The notes under the pieces were generated by a model that worked only from the letters and a program-made list of their open reading frames with translations, did not search any database and was not told the origin of the DNA. From Rhodospirillaceae bacterium (GTDB lineage: Bacteria > Pseudomonadota > Alphaproteobacteria > Rhodospirillales > Magnetospirillaceae), in the NCBI GenBank assembly GCA_013349735.1, contig DUZC01000013.1, positions 1 through 18,206 of the forward strand: DNA of 18,206 nt. Direction: 5' to 3'. Numbering within the stretch: position 1 is the stretch's first letter; each line of letters starts with the position of its first letter. Shown here piece by piece: positions 7,043 through 14,171 of this stretch. Position numbers and translations under genes: made by a program.

Positions 7043-7657
7043 TTATTCAGTATAATTGCGGAGATCTTTTTTTTGAATAAATCGCCGTTTCAGAAAGACT
7101 TTCTCTATCCGACCTCTAAAAACCCTATGGGTTTTTCCTCTGTCGGGCGGAATGTTATGATTCATGAGACAGCCAATATTGTCGGTGCGCATCGGATCTC
7201 GCTGGGGGACAATGTGCGCATTGATGAATTTGTGACGATCAAGGCATCTTCTTTGATAGCCATTGGCTCATACATTCATATCGCGGGGTCCTCCTATCTC
7301 GCTGCCACGGAATCTCTGAAACTGTCCGATTTTGTCGGCCTGTCGCATGGCGTTAAAATCTTCTGTGGCAGTGACGATTACAGCGGACAAACTTTGACGA
7401 ACCCAACCGTGCCAAGCGCCTATAGATCAGTTAAGCAGGCGCCGGTTTTGATTGGGCGTCATGTGATTATTGGTGCCGGATCTGTAATATTGCCAGGGGT
7501 CGAGATTGCCGAAGGATGTGCGATCGGCGCCTTGTCTTTGGTCGTGCAATCGCTGGAGCCTTGGGGGATCTATGGTGGCGTGCCCGTAAGGCGGCTCAAA
7601 GACCGAAAACGTGATTTGCTGGTTTTGGAAGGGCGCCTGAGGGCCGAATTGGCATAA
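7040..7657 (+). CDS. left-handed beta-helix (hexapeptide repeat) acyltransferase
   Basis: A 205-residue protein with hexapeptide repeats typical of left-handed beta-helix acyltransferases: ISLGDNVRIDEFVTI, LIAIGSYIHIAGSSYL, and later VLIGRHVIIGAGSVILPGVEIAEGCAIGA. A loop with KIFCGSDDYSGQTL interrupts the coils, as in WcaF/galactoside O-acetyltransferase-like enzymes, and the end has the YGGVPVRRLKDR cap typical of the family. It most likely transfers an acetyl or similar acyl group from acyl-CoA to a sugar hydroxyl or amine. It directly follows an amino-sugar aminotransferase, so N-acylation of that amino sugar is attractive, but the family also does O-acetylation. TTG at 7040 is supported by an AAGG site; ATG at 7127 would still leave most of the helix. 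Confidence 0.85.
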   Translation: MLFSIIAEIFFLNKSPFQKDFLYPTSKNPMGFSSVGRNVMIHETANIVGAHRISLGDNVRIDEFVTIKASSLIAIGSYIHIAGSSYLAATESLKLSDFVGLSHGVKIFCGSDDYSGQTLTNPTVPSAYRSVKQAPVLIGRHVIIGAGSVILPGVEIAEGCAIGALSLVVQSLEPWGIYGGVPVRRLKDRKRDLLVLEGRLRAELA

Positions 7658-7757
7658 CCGCAGAAAAACAACTTGGACCAAGAGCCGGTCGCCAAGCAAA
7701 GGGTTTCCCGTCCTAACGATGCCTGCTAAGGTTAGCCGCCGATCTCCGTAAGGGGCA
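7658..7757. other. 100-base intergenic gap with a small palindrome
   Basis: This gap separates the glycan cassette from the cyclase gene. It contains the perfect short palindrome CTTGGACCAAG at 7672-7682, five-base arms around one central base. No run of T follows it, so it is not a standard intrinsic terminator. I see no convincing -35/-10 pair. Confidence 0.35.
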
Positions 7758-8714
7758 GTGTCATTCATGCAAGCCTTGTTTCTCGCCTATGTTAACGCCG
7801 TGCCGGCGTATCTTTTGGCGACTTGGCAGGCCGCGCAGTATTTTTATGACCCACAATTGGCAGCCATGGCCGGTGGGGTGGTTTTCTTTTGCTTATTGTT
7901 GCGGATATTTCTTGGCGGCATCGGTGGCAAACTGGTCAGGCTGCTCGTTTATGGCGGTTTGTTTTATTTTATTTCCAGAAATGAACAAGTCCACGCCCTG
8001 TTTCCTGTCCGTACGGTTGGCAATATCGTCAGTTTCATCGCAATTTTGGCGATTTGGCTGCCGGTAACGATCCTTGGCGGGATCATCCGGGCCATGCGGG
8101 GTGGCGGAAAGGCGACGGCTCGTTCGGGTCAAGGTCGCGGAACAGCCGGGGTAGGCGGGGCCGGACAGCCCTTCAATGTTGAGCGGGCTGAAAACGAAAA
8201 GAAGCAGTTCAAAGTTATTATGATGACCGATATCGTCGGTTACAGCGCCAGGATGGAAAAGGACGAGGCGGCCACTTATGCCCTTTTGAAAGAGCATAAC
8301 ACCATCGTCCGCCGCGCGATTGGAACTAATCGTGGCAAAGAGATCAAAACCATCGGCGATGCTTTCATGGTAATTTTCGAAGAGCCCTTGGACGCCCTGC
8401 GCTGCGGCGTAGCGATCCTGAAAGAACTGTATAAATTTAACAAACCACGGCCGGGCAATGATCAGTTAAAGATCCGTATTGGTATTCATCGTGGCGAGGT
8501 TATTGTCACCGCCAAAGACGTGTTCGGCGAAGGGGTCAATATCGCAGCACGAATGGAATCGATAACCGAGCCGGGCGGCATTTCGATTTCTGCTGATGTT
8601 TATGAACATGTGAAGAACAAAGTCGAGGCTGGCTTCCAAAGCATAGGCGTACCAAAAATGAAAAATATTGCTAGCCCGCCAGAAGTGTTTCGGGTTCATT
8701 TGACCCACAGTTAA
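7758..8714 (+). CDS. membrane-anchored class III adenylate cyclase
   Basis: A 318-residue protein with about three hydrophobic segments in residues 4-110, a Gly/Arg-rich linker (112-138) and a class III nucleotide cyclase domain (150-318) in the cytoplasm. Metal-binding Asp158 (MMTDIVGYSARME) and Asp201 (KTIGDAFMVIF) are present. Lys197 and Asp254 (KDVFGEGVN) occupy the purine-specificity positions in the combination expected for ATP. Asn261 and Arg265 (VNIAARM) supply the transition-state pair. It should make cAMP as a homodimer. GTG at 7758 sits only two bases after AGGGG, while ATG at 7767 sits eleven bases after it, so the start is uncertain by three residues. The next gene begins 44 bases downstream with no terminator, so the cyclase could be co-transcribed with the pilus-type genes. 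The input signal sensed by the membrane part is unknown. Confidence 0.9.
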   Translation: MSFMQALFLAYVNAVPAYLLATWQAAQYFYDPQLAAMAGGVVFFCLLLRIFLGGIGGKLVRLLVYGGLFYFISRNEQVHALFPVRTVGNIVSFIAILAIWLPVTILGGIIRAMRGGGKATARSGQGRGTAGVGGAGQPFNVERAENEKKQFKVIMMTDIVGYSARMEKDEAATYALLKEHNTIVRRAIGTNRGKEIKTIGDAFMVIFEEPLDALRCGVAILKELYKFNKPRPGNDQLKIRIGIHRGEVIVTAKDVFGEGVNIAARMESITEPGGISISADVYEHVKNKVEAGFQSIGVPKMKNIASPPEVFRVHLTHS

Positions 8715-8758
8715 TGTGTTAGGGGTTTGTCTTCGTTGAAGATGTTCGGAACGGAAAA

Positions 8759-10162
8759 ATGAGTGTCCTTTTTAAGGCCTTGGCTAAAGCTGCTAAGGCC
8801 CGGGAACCTCGTCGTGGCGATCATGGTGGTGGTGCCGGGGCTGCTCCCTCTGGTCCTGCGAAAGCTGGGCTGGGGAAGCGGCTTAGGATTCTCTTGGCCT
8901 TAGGTCTGGCTGTTCTTCTGTTCGTTGGCGGTTTTATTTTCTTTGGCGACGATCTCTTTTCTATGCTTGACCAAGTGGCAAATGACTTAGCCTCAGGTCC
9001 CCCTTTGCCGCCGGGCAATGTGCAGAACGGACCGGTCAAGCGCATAGAAAGGCCGCAGCCTGCCAAGAATAGCAGCCCACAAGCTGTGCCGCCGCCGGTG
9101 GTAACAGCGATTCCGGCGGACCAGCAGGCCCCCGCTGCGCCGGCTCCGGTTCCGGCTCCGGCCGCGGCCGTCGAGCTGCCCGGCGGCAATCCGGCGGGGG
9201 CTGTCCCTGCCGCATCGCCGCCAGTGGCCGCCCTTCTGCCCTCCCAGTCGCCGGTCGCGACCACGCCCCCACCTGGGGGCGTTGCGGCTCCGGTTCCAGT
9301 TCCGGCTCCGGCTCCGCCGCCAGCTCCGGCTCCAGAACATCCTCGAATAGCGGCCCCCAAACAGGCGGCGGCACCGCACGCCCTCAAGCGGGGGCCCGTG
9401 CAGCCAACGCCTTTGCCGAAAGAAGTCGCGCCCGGCGAAGAGGATTTGCCGGCTCTTCTCGATCGCATCCGCCGCCAGCATGATGCGCCGGTTCTTGCGG
9501 ACCAGGTGCATGTTGATCGAACCCGGTCCGTGCCCAATCTGACAGGGGCTGACGGCAATACGGCCGTCAATGTGGCGGTGACGGTCCCGGTCGACCGAGA
9601 AACGGCGGGCTCTGCTTACGAATTATTGATGCATGGTCAGTATGAGGGTGCTCTCAGCCTTTACCAGAAGGCCCTGAAGCTGGCGCCGGCCAATCTCTCT
9701 CTGCTTTTGGGTAAGGCCACGGCTGAACATAAATTAGGGCATCTGGATCAAGCCCGTGATAGCTATCGTCAGATTTTGGCTATTGACCCCGAAAATCCTG
9801 AGGCACTAACCAATATGACGGCTATCGTCGCGGATCAGGCTCCGGAACAGGCTTTGTTGGAGTTGCGGGCTTTGCAGAAAAGTCATCCCGGCTTTAGTCC
9901 GATTGGCGCTCAGATCGCGAATATTGAGGCGGCAAATAGCAATGTTTCAGCGGCAATTTCCGCCCTGAACAATGCCATTGCACAGTCGCCGGATAACGGG
10001 CTCTATCGATTGAATCTTGCTATTTTGCAGGATCGTGCTGGCATGGCGTCTGAGGCCGCAGCTTCTTATCAGGCGGCCATCACCATGCTTGGGTCCTCAG
10101 AAGGGTTGCCGATCCCTCTTGAGCAAATTCGGCGGCGCCTGCGTTACCTGCAGGGAAGGTAA
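8759..10162 (+). CDS. MshN-like TPR protein with membrane anchor and Pro/Ala linker
   Basis: A 467-residue protein opening MSVLFKALAKAAKARE, a start resembling MshN/GspB-type accessory proteins. After a Gly-rich cytoplasmic stretch it has one membrane helix (about 42-62). A long low-complexity region rich in Pro, Ala and Val (about 80-215) probably spans the periplasm. The C-terminal half (about 280-440) holds tetratricopeptide repeats such as YELLMHGQYEGALSLYQKAL and ARDSYRQILAIDPENPEAL. TPR proteins of this kind act as assembly scaffolds for MSHA-type pili or type II secretion. The gene lies five bases before the ExeA/MshM-like ATPase gene, matching the mshM/mshN partnership in Vibrio-type clusters. 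The ortholog call is moderate because much of the protein is low complexity. Confidence 0.78.
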   Translation: MSVLFKALAKAAKAREPRRGDHGGGAGAAPSGPAKAGLGKRLRILLALGLAVLLFVGGFIFFGDDLFSMLDQVANDLASGPPLPPGNVQNGPVKRIERPQPAKNSSPQAVPPPVVTAIPADQQAPAAPAPVPAPAAAVELPGGNPAGAVPAASPPVAALLPSQSPVATTPPPGGVAAPVPVPAPAPPPAPAPEHPRIAAPKQAAAPHALKRGPVQPTPLPKEVAPGEEDLPALLDRIRRQHDAPVLADQVHVDRTRSVPNLTGADGNTAVNVAVTVPVDRETAGSAYELLMHGQYEGALSLYQKALKLAPANLSLLLGKATAEHKLGHLDQARDSYRQILAIDPENPEALTNMTAIVADQAPEQALLELRALQKSHPGFSPIGAQIANIEAANSNVSAAISALNNAIAQSPDNGLYRLNLAILQDRAGMASEAAASYQAAITMLGSSEGLPIPLEQIRRRLRYLQGR

Positions 10163-10167
10163 ATAGA

Positions 10168-11652
10168 ATGCCCTATCTCGCGCATTTCGGACTTAAAGAT
10201 CATCCCTTCGCACTGACACCAAATACAGATTATTATTATCCGACCCAGGAAAACGCCAATATCATTGCCTCTTTGGATTTCGCGCTGCGCCGCGATACGG
10301 GCATCATAAAAATTGTTGGCGAGGTTGGAACCGGCAAAACATTGCTCTGTCGTTTGCTGGTCAACAAATTGATTGATACCGATGCCGTCGCCTATATCAA
10401 TGCACCACAGGCGGATACCCAATCCATTATTCGGGCGGTCTGCTCTGAGTTTGGTATAGCCGTCGGCAGTAAGGATGCCTCGGCCTATACCGCTCTTAAT
10501 CGGTTTTTGGTTCAGGAGCACAGCAAAGGCCGATTGGCGGTCGTGGTGGTCGACGAGGCTCAGCATCTTGGCAAAGAAGGACTCGAGGCGATCCGCCTCG
10601 TTTCCAATCTGGAGACTGAGACCAGCAAGCTATTGCAGATTGTCCTGTTTGGTCAGACGGAACTGGATGAACTGCTGCGGGATCCTTCGCTACGGCAGCT
10701 GAACCAACGGGTGGTTTTCTCGTTCAGCACCAAACCGCTGACGATGTTTGAAACACGGAACTATATCGCGCATCGCATTCGGGTCTCGCGTCGCGAGGGT
10801 ATGGACTATGAAATCTTCCTTGAAAGTGCCTTGACGGCGATTGCTCAGGCCAGCGCGGGGATCCCCAGGATTGTCAATATTTTGGCGGACAAGAGCCTTT
10901 TGGTTGCTTTTTCCGCAGGGTCGCCGACCGTTCAGCGTGCTCATGTCAGGGAAGCCATCAAAGATACGCCGGGTTTGTTCAAGTCATCTGGCGGATGGTC
11001 GTTTTCTGCTCTTTTCGGGCGCGTATTCGCTATAAGAGGACTGATGATGACGGCGGCTGTGGCCGTCGGACTGCTGCTGGCGTCTGCCGCCGGTTGGGCT
11101 TGGTGGCGCCATGCGCATATAATGACGGGGCAGTCCCTGGTCAGCGGTCAGGCTTCGACCGCAACGGCTCAGCGCGCCATACCGCCGGTTAGCCCGACAC
11201 CAGCCCCGCAGGTGCAATTGGCTGCGCCCGTTCAGGCCCAGACACCAACGCCGATGCAAACCGCTGCGCCCGTCATGCCCGTTTCGCCGCCGGTCTCGGT
11301 CTTGCCCCCACCACAACCTGCCGTTCTGCCTCCGGCAGCGGCTGTGGCACCCGCCCCGCCTCCGGTAGCGGCTGTGGCACCCGCCCCGCCTCCGGTCGTT
11401 GCCAGGGCGGCTCACCATGGCAAACGATCCGCGCACCAGGCGACGCATCGCGGCAAATCGGCGCGTTCGGCTAAGGGGCAGGGCTCGGCGCCCTCGGTGG
11501 CGACGGCGCCCGCAACGGTGGGGGCGGCACCCTCGGCCAGTCCGGCCAGTCCCGAGAGTGCCGCCCCTGCACCACAAGCGGCACCGGTCGAACCGGTTAT
11601 CGTGGTGCCGGCTCAGGTTCATCCCGGCGTTTATCCAAGCAGTCCGCGTTGA
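10168..11652 (+). CDS. ExeA/MshM-like AAA ATPase with C-terminal membrane helix and Pro/Ala tail
   Basis: A 494-residue protein starting MPYLAHFGLKDHPFALTPNT, the classic ExeA/GspA/MshM opening. The AAA domain has Walker A GEVGTGKT (51-58), Walker B VVVVDEAQ (125-132), the sensor segment IVLFGQTEL (158-166) and sensor 2 GIPRIVNILADK (231-242). A single membrane helix follows at 291-312, then about 180 periplasmic residues rich in Pro and Ala. ExeA uses a periplasmic peptidoglycan-binding domain to help secretin assembly, whereas Vibrio MshM stops near 280 residues. Here the tail shows no recognisable peptidoglycan-binding domain but has a ten-residue tandem repeat and basic patches such as HHGKRSAHQATHRGKSAR. 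A GGGAAGG-like site precedes ATG 10168. The gene ends in a TTGA overlap with the prepilin peptidase. Confidence 0.86.
   Translation: MPYLAHFGLKDHPFALTPNTDYYYPTQENANIIASLDFALRRDTGIIKIVGEVGTGKTLLCRLLVNKLIDTDAVAYINAPQADTQSIIRAVCSEFGIAVGSKDASAYTALNRFLVQEHSKGRLAVVVVDEAQHLGKEGLEAIRLVSNLETETSKLLQIVLFGQTELDELLRDPSLRQLNQRVVFSFSTKPLTMFETRNYIAHRIRVSRREGMDYEIFLESALTAIAQASAGIPRIVNILADKSLLVAFSAGSPTVQRAHVREAIKDTPGLFKSSGGWSFSALFGRVFAIRGLMMTAAVAVGLLLASAAGWAWWRHAHIMTGQSLVSGQASTATAQRAIPPVSPTPAPQVQLAAPVQAQTPTPMQTAAPVMPVSPPVSVLPPPQPAVLPPAAAVAPAPPPVAAVAPAPPPVVARAAHHGKRSAHQATHRGKSARSAKGQGSAPSVATAPATVGAAPSASPASPESAAPAPQAAPVEPVIVVPAQVHPGVYPSSPR
11328..11395 (+). repeat. 30-bp tandem repeat in the ATPase tail
   Basis: Two 30-base copies lie at 11328-11357 and 11358-11387 and differ at one base (GCCTCCGGC versus GCCTCCGGT). 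Eight bases of a third copy follow. They encode PPAAAVAPAP and PPVAAVAPAP. The near identity indicates a recent in-frame duplication, so repeat number may vary between strains without shifting the frame. Confidence 0.9.
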
Positions 11653-12413
11653 TCGCATCCTTTAATTTGCCTGAGTTGGCGCTCTTTGCGCTATTTGGGC
11701 TGGTTTTCGGAAGCTTTGCTTCGGCTGTAAGTTATCGCCTTCCGCGTGGTGAACCGGTGGCTGTGGACCGCTCGCGTTGTCCGGTCTGCAAAACCGCCCT
11801 GTCGGCGCGCGACCTGGTGCCGCTGCTGTCTTGGCTCGTGAGCCGTGCGCGCTGTCGGCATTGCCAAGCGCCAATTCCCTGGCGCTATCCTCTCATGGAA
11901 TTCGCCTTGGCGGTCTTGTTCGTCGCGGCTGGCAGGCTGGCACATGCGGATCTGATGATGGCGGTTTGCCTGGCGGCCACCTTTCTGGGGTTATTAGTGA
12001 TCATTGTGACGGATCTCGAGGCCGGTATCATTCCCAATGTCGTTTTGCTCGCCCTGGTTCCTGTCGCCCTGGCCTATCGCAGCTGCCTGGGCTGGTCTTT
12101 AACCGAGGGTGCTCTAGGGGCTGTGTTTGGGTTTGCTCTGCCCTGGCTGGCGCGGGCCGGTTTTCGTCGGTTAACCGGGCGCGATGGGCTGGGATTCGGC
12201 GATGTCAAATTTGCCGCTTTGGCTGGGCTTTATCTTGGGCCTGGCGGTATCGGCCCCTTCCTGGTGGTCGCCGGCGGGTTAGGCCTGGTTATGGGCTTGC
12301 TTTGGCGACTCTCAGGGCGTGGAGAGGTTTTTCCGCTTGGTCCGGCCCTTTGTGTCGCTTTGCTGATTGCCGTCGCTTTCCCGGAATGGCTGAGCCTGGG
12401 TTACCCAGAATAA
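11649..12413 (+). CDS. pilD: type IV prepilin peptidase / N-methyltransferase (A24)
   Basis: A 254-residue polytopic membrane enzyme that cleaves type IV prepilins and pseudopilins and methylates the new N-terminus. It has the GLVFGSFASAVSYRLP opening (17-32). Two zinc-binding CxxC pairs (Cys44/Cys47 and Cys69/Cys72) flank the cytoplasmic methyltransferase domain. Both catalytic aspartates are present: Asp122 in VTDLEAGIIPN and Asp185 in GLGFGDVKFAAL. It is therefore a complete bifunctional enzyme rather than the short archaeal or TadV type. The start TTG 11649 overlaps the ATPase stop; no ATG is nearby. It may be called pilD, gspO or tapD depending on the machine it serves. Its coupling to the MshN/MshM-like pair suggests those three work on one pilus or type II-like system. 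No pilin gene is in this window. Confidence 0.92.
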   Translation: MIASFNLPELALFALFGLVFGSFASAVSYRLPRGEPVAVDRSRCPVCKTALSARDLVPLLSWLVSRARCRHCQAPIPWRYPLMEFALAVLFVAAGRLAHADLMMAVCLAATFLGLLVIIVTDLEAGIIPNVVLLALVPVALAYRSCLGWSLTEGALGAVFGFALPWLARAGFRRLTGRDGLGFGDVKFAALAGLYLGPGGIGPFLVVAGGLGLVMGLLWRLSGRGEVFPLGPALCVALLIAVAFPEWLSLGYPE

Positions 12414-12419
12414 TCGAGG

Positions 12420-14096
12420 TTAAACCGTTTGTTGAGTCTTGGCGTAGCTGTCGCGCAGGCCAACGGTACGATTAAACACGAGGCTCTCGGAACCGGTATC
12501 GCGACAAAAATAGCCCAGACGCTCAAATTGCACCGGTTCTTCGGCTTTGGCCTCAGCCAGGATGGGCTCAAGGCGGCAGCCGGAAAGAACCTCCAGCGAG
12601 GCCGGGTTCAGATCGGCGAAAACATCACCGGCGGCACCCGGATCCGGTCGACAGAACAGGTGATCATAAAGTCTGATTTCCGCGGGGATGGACTCGGCCG
12701 CCGCCACCCAATGGAGGGTGGCCTTCACCTTGCGCCCATCGGGCGCATTCCCGCCGCGGGTCTCAGGGTCATAGCTGCAGCGTAATTCCACGACTTCGCC
12801 CTGGGCATCTTTGATAACCTCGCGGCAGGTGATGAAATAGGCGTAACGCAGGCGAACCTCGCGGCCAGGCGACAGACGGAAAAACTGTTTCGGCGGATTT
12901 TCCATAAAATCATCGCGCTCGACATAAATTTCGCGCCCAAACCGAATCCGACGCGTGCCGGCTGCCGGATCATCCGGGTTGTTGATGGCCTCTAAGTCTT
13001 CCGATCCGTCGGCGGGATAATTTTCAATGACGACTTTCAAAGGTCGCAAAACCGCCATCCGCCGCAGGGCTGTCTTATTAAGCACTTCACGAATTGAAAA
13101 ATCGAACATGGAGACGTCGACTTGGCTGTTGGCCCGGGCAACGCCGACACGGCGAACGAAATCGCGCAGGGCCGCCGCCGGAACCCCACGACGGCGCAAT
13201 CCGGCCAAGGTCGGCATCCTGGGGTCGTTCCAGCCACTGACATGGCCCTGGCGCACCAGTTCGGTCAGAACGCGTTTGGACAGGACAGTGTAATCCAGAT
13301 TGAGGCGGGCAAATTCATATTGCCGCGGTCTGGCCGGAACCGGCAAATTTTCGATAAACCAATCATAAAGGGGACGATGGTCTTCAAACTCCAAGGTGCA
13401 GATCGAATGCGTAATGCCTTCAATGGCATCAGATTGACCATGGGCGAAATCATAGGTTGGATAGATGCACCAGCGCGTTCCCGTGCGGGGATGTTCGGCA
13501 TGCAGGATACGGTAAAGGACTGGGTCGCGAAGATTGATGTTTCCCGCCGACATATCAATTTTCGCGCGTAAAACGCGACTGGCATTGGGAAACTCACCCG
13601 CCCGCATACGGCGGAACAGATCCAGCGATTCGTCAGCCGACCGATCACGGAATGGACTGTTCCGGCCGGGCTCGGTCAAACTGCCCCGCATCTCGCGGAT
13701 TTCTTCGATCGAAGAATCATCCACATAGGCCTTACCAGCTTGGATCAGATATTCCGCCCAGGCATAAATTTGTTCAAAATAATCCGAGGCGTAATAAAGA
13801 TGACTTCCCCAATCGAACCCCAGCCAACGAACATCACGCTCGATGGCGTCAATATATTCCTGTTCTTCCTTGGTGGGATTGGTGTCATCAAAGCGCAGAT
13901 GGCAGCGACCTTGAAATTCCTGGGCCAAGCCAAAATTCAGGCATATTGATTTGGCATGGCCTATATGCAGATAGCCATTCGGCTCAGGAGGAAAGCGCGT
14001 GACGATTTCACTATGTCGCTTCGCTTCAAGATCGGCCCGAATAATATCCCGGACGAAATTATTGCCCGTCTCCGTGACTGAGTTCTCGCTAGCCAT
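12420..14096 (-). CDS. glnS: glutaminyl-tRNA synthetase
   Basis: A 558-residue class I aminoacyl-tRNA synthetase, about the length of E. coli GlnRS (554). It starts with the conserved RFPPEPNGYLHIGHAKSICL segment containing HIGH at 44-47 and has the second signature as VLSKR (271-275). DPVLYRILHAEHPRTG and the WCIYPTYDFAHG segment are GlnRS features and separate it from GluRS. The C-terminal part is the beta-barrel anticodon-binding region. It charges tRNA-Gln with glutamine directly. Many alphaproteobacteria lack GlnRS and form Gln-tRNA through GatCAB, so its presence is mildly notable. The start has AAAGGTG a few bases upstream on this strand. It converges on the prepilin peptidase with only six bases between the stops. 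Confidence 0.97.
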   Translation of the reverse strand: MASENSVTETGNNFVRDIIRADLEAKRHSEIVTRFPPEPNGYLHIGHAKSICLNFGLAQEFQGRCHLRFDDTNPTKEEQEYIDAIERDVRWLGFDWGSHLYYASDYFEQIYAWAEYLIQAGKAYVDDSSIEEIREMRGSLTEPGRNSPFRDRSADESLDLFRRMRAGEFPNASRVLRAKIDMSAGNINLRDPVLYRILHAEHPRTGTRWCIYPTYDFAHGQSDAIEGITHSICTLEFEDHRPLYDWFIENLPVPARPRQYEFARLNLDYTVLSKRVLTELVRQGHVSGWNDPRMPTLAGLRRRGVPAAALRDFVRRVGVARANSQVDVSMFDFSIREVLNKTALRRMAVLRPLKVVIENYPADGSEDLEAINNPDDPAAGTRRIRFGREIYVERDDFMENPPKQFFRLSPGREVRLRYAYFITCREVIKDAQGEVVELRCSYDPETRGGNAPDGRKVKATLHWVAAAESIPAEIRLYDHLFCRPDPGAAGDVFADLNPASLEVLSGCRLEPILAEAKAEEPVQFERLGYFCRDTGSESLVFNRTVGLRDSYAKTQQTV

Positions 14097-14171
14097 TGAA
14101 CACCTTTGTCCTGGTCGCCATTCCTTGCGCGCGTCGTGTTTTTGCCAGATTCCCCACGCAACGCCAATGCC
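14097..14171. other. 75-base gap between the aldolase/dehydrogenase and glnS
   Basis: A short intergenic gap between two genes on the minus strand. The ribosome-binding sequence of glnS (AAAGGTG on the minus strand) lies at its glnS end. I see no hairpin followed by T residues, so co-transcription of the aldolase/dehydrogenase gene with glnS cannot be excluded. Confidence 0.4.

Noticed and set aside
8730..8742. Hairpin TCTTC-GTT-GAAGA before the TPR gene as a terminator
   Set aside because: Short five-base stem with no following T run.
9120..9345. Pro/Ala-coding GC-rich repeats as a CRISPR or tandem satellite
   Set aside because: Units are irregular, in frame and inside a gene; no spacers of constant length.
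8821..9570. Minus-strand open frame of 249 codons, Gly/Ala-rich
   Set aside because: Mirror of the Pro/Ala-coding repeats of the TPR protein; GC-rich repeats suppress stop codons on the opposite strand.
10984..11658. Minus-strand open frame of 224 codons, Arg/Gly-rich
   Set aside because: Antisense to the Pro/Ala tail of the ATPase, explained by the same composition effect.
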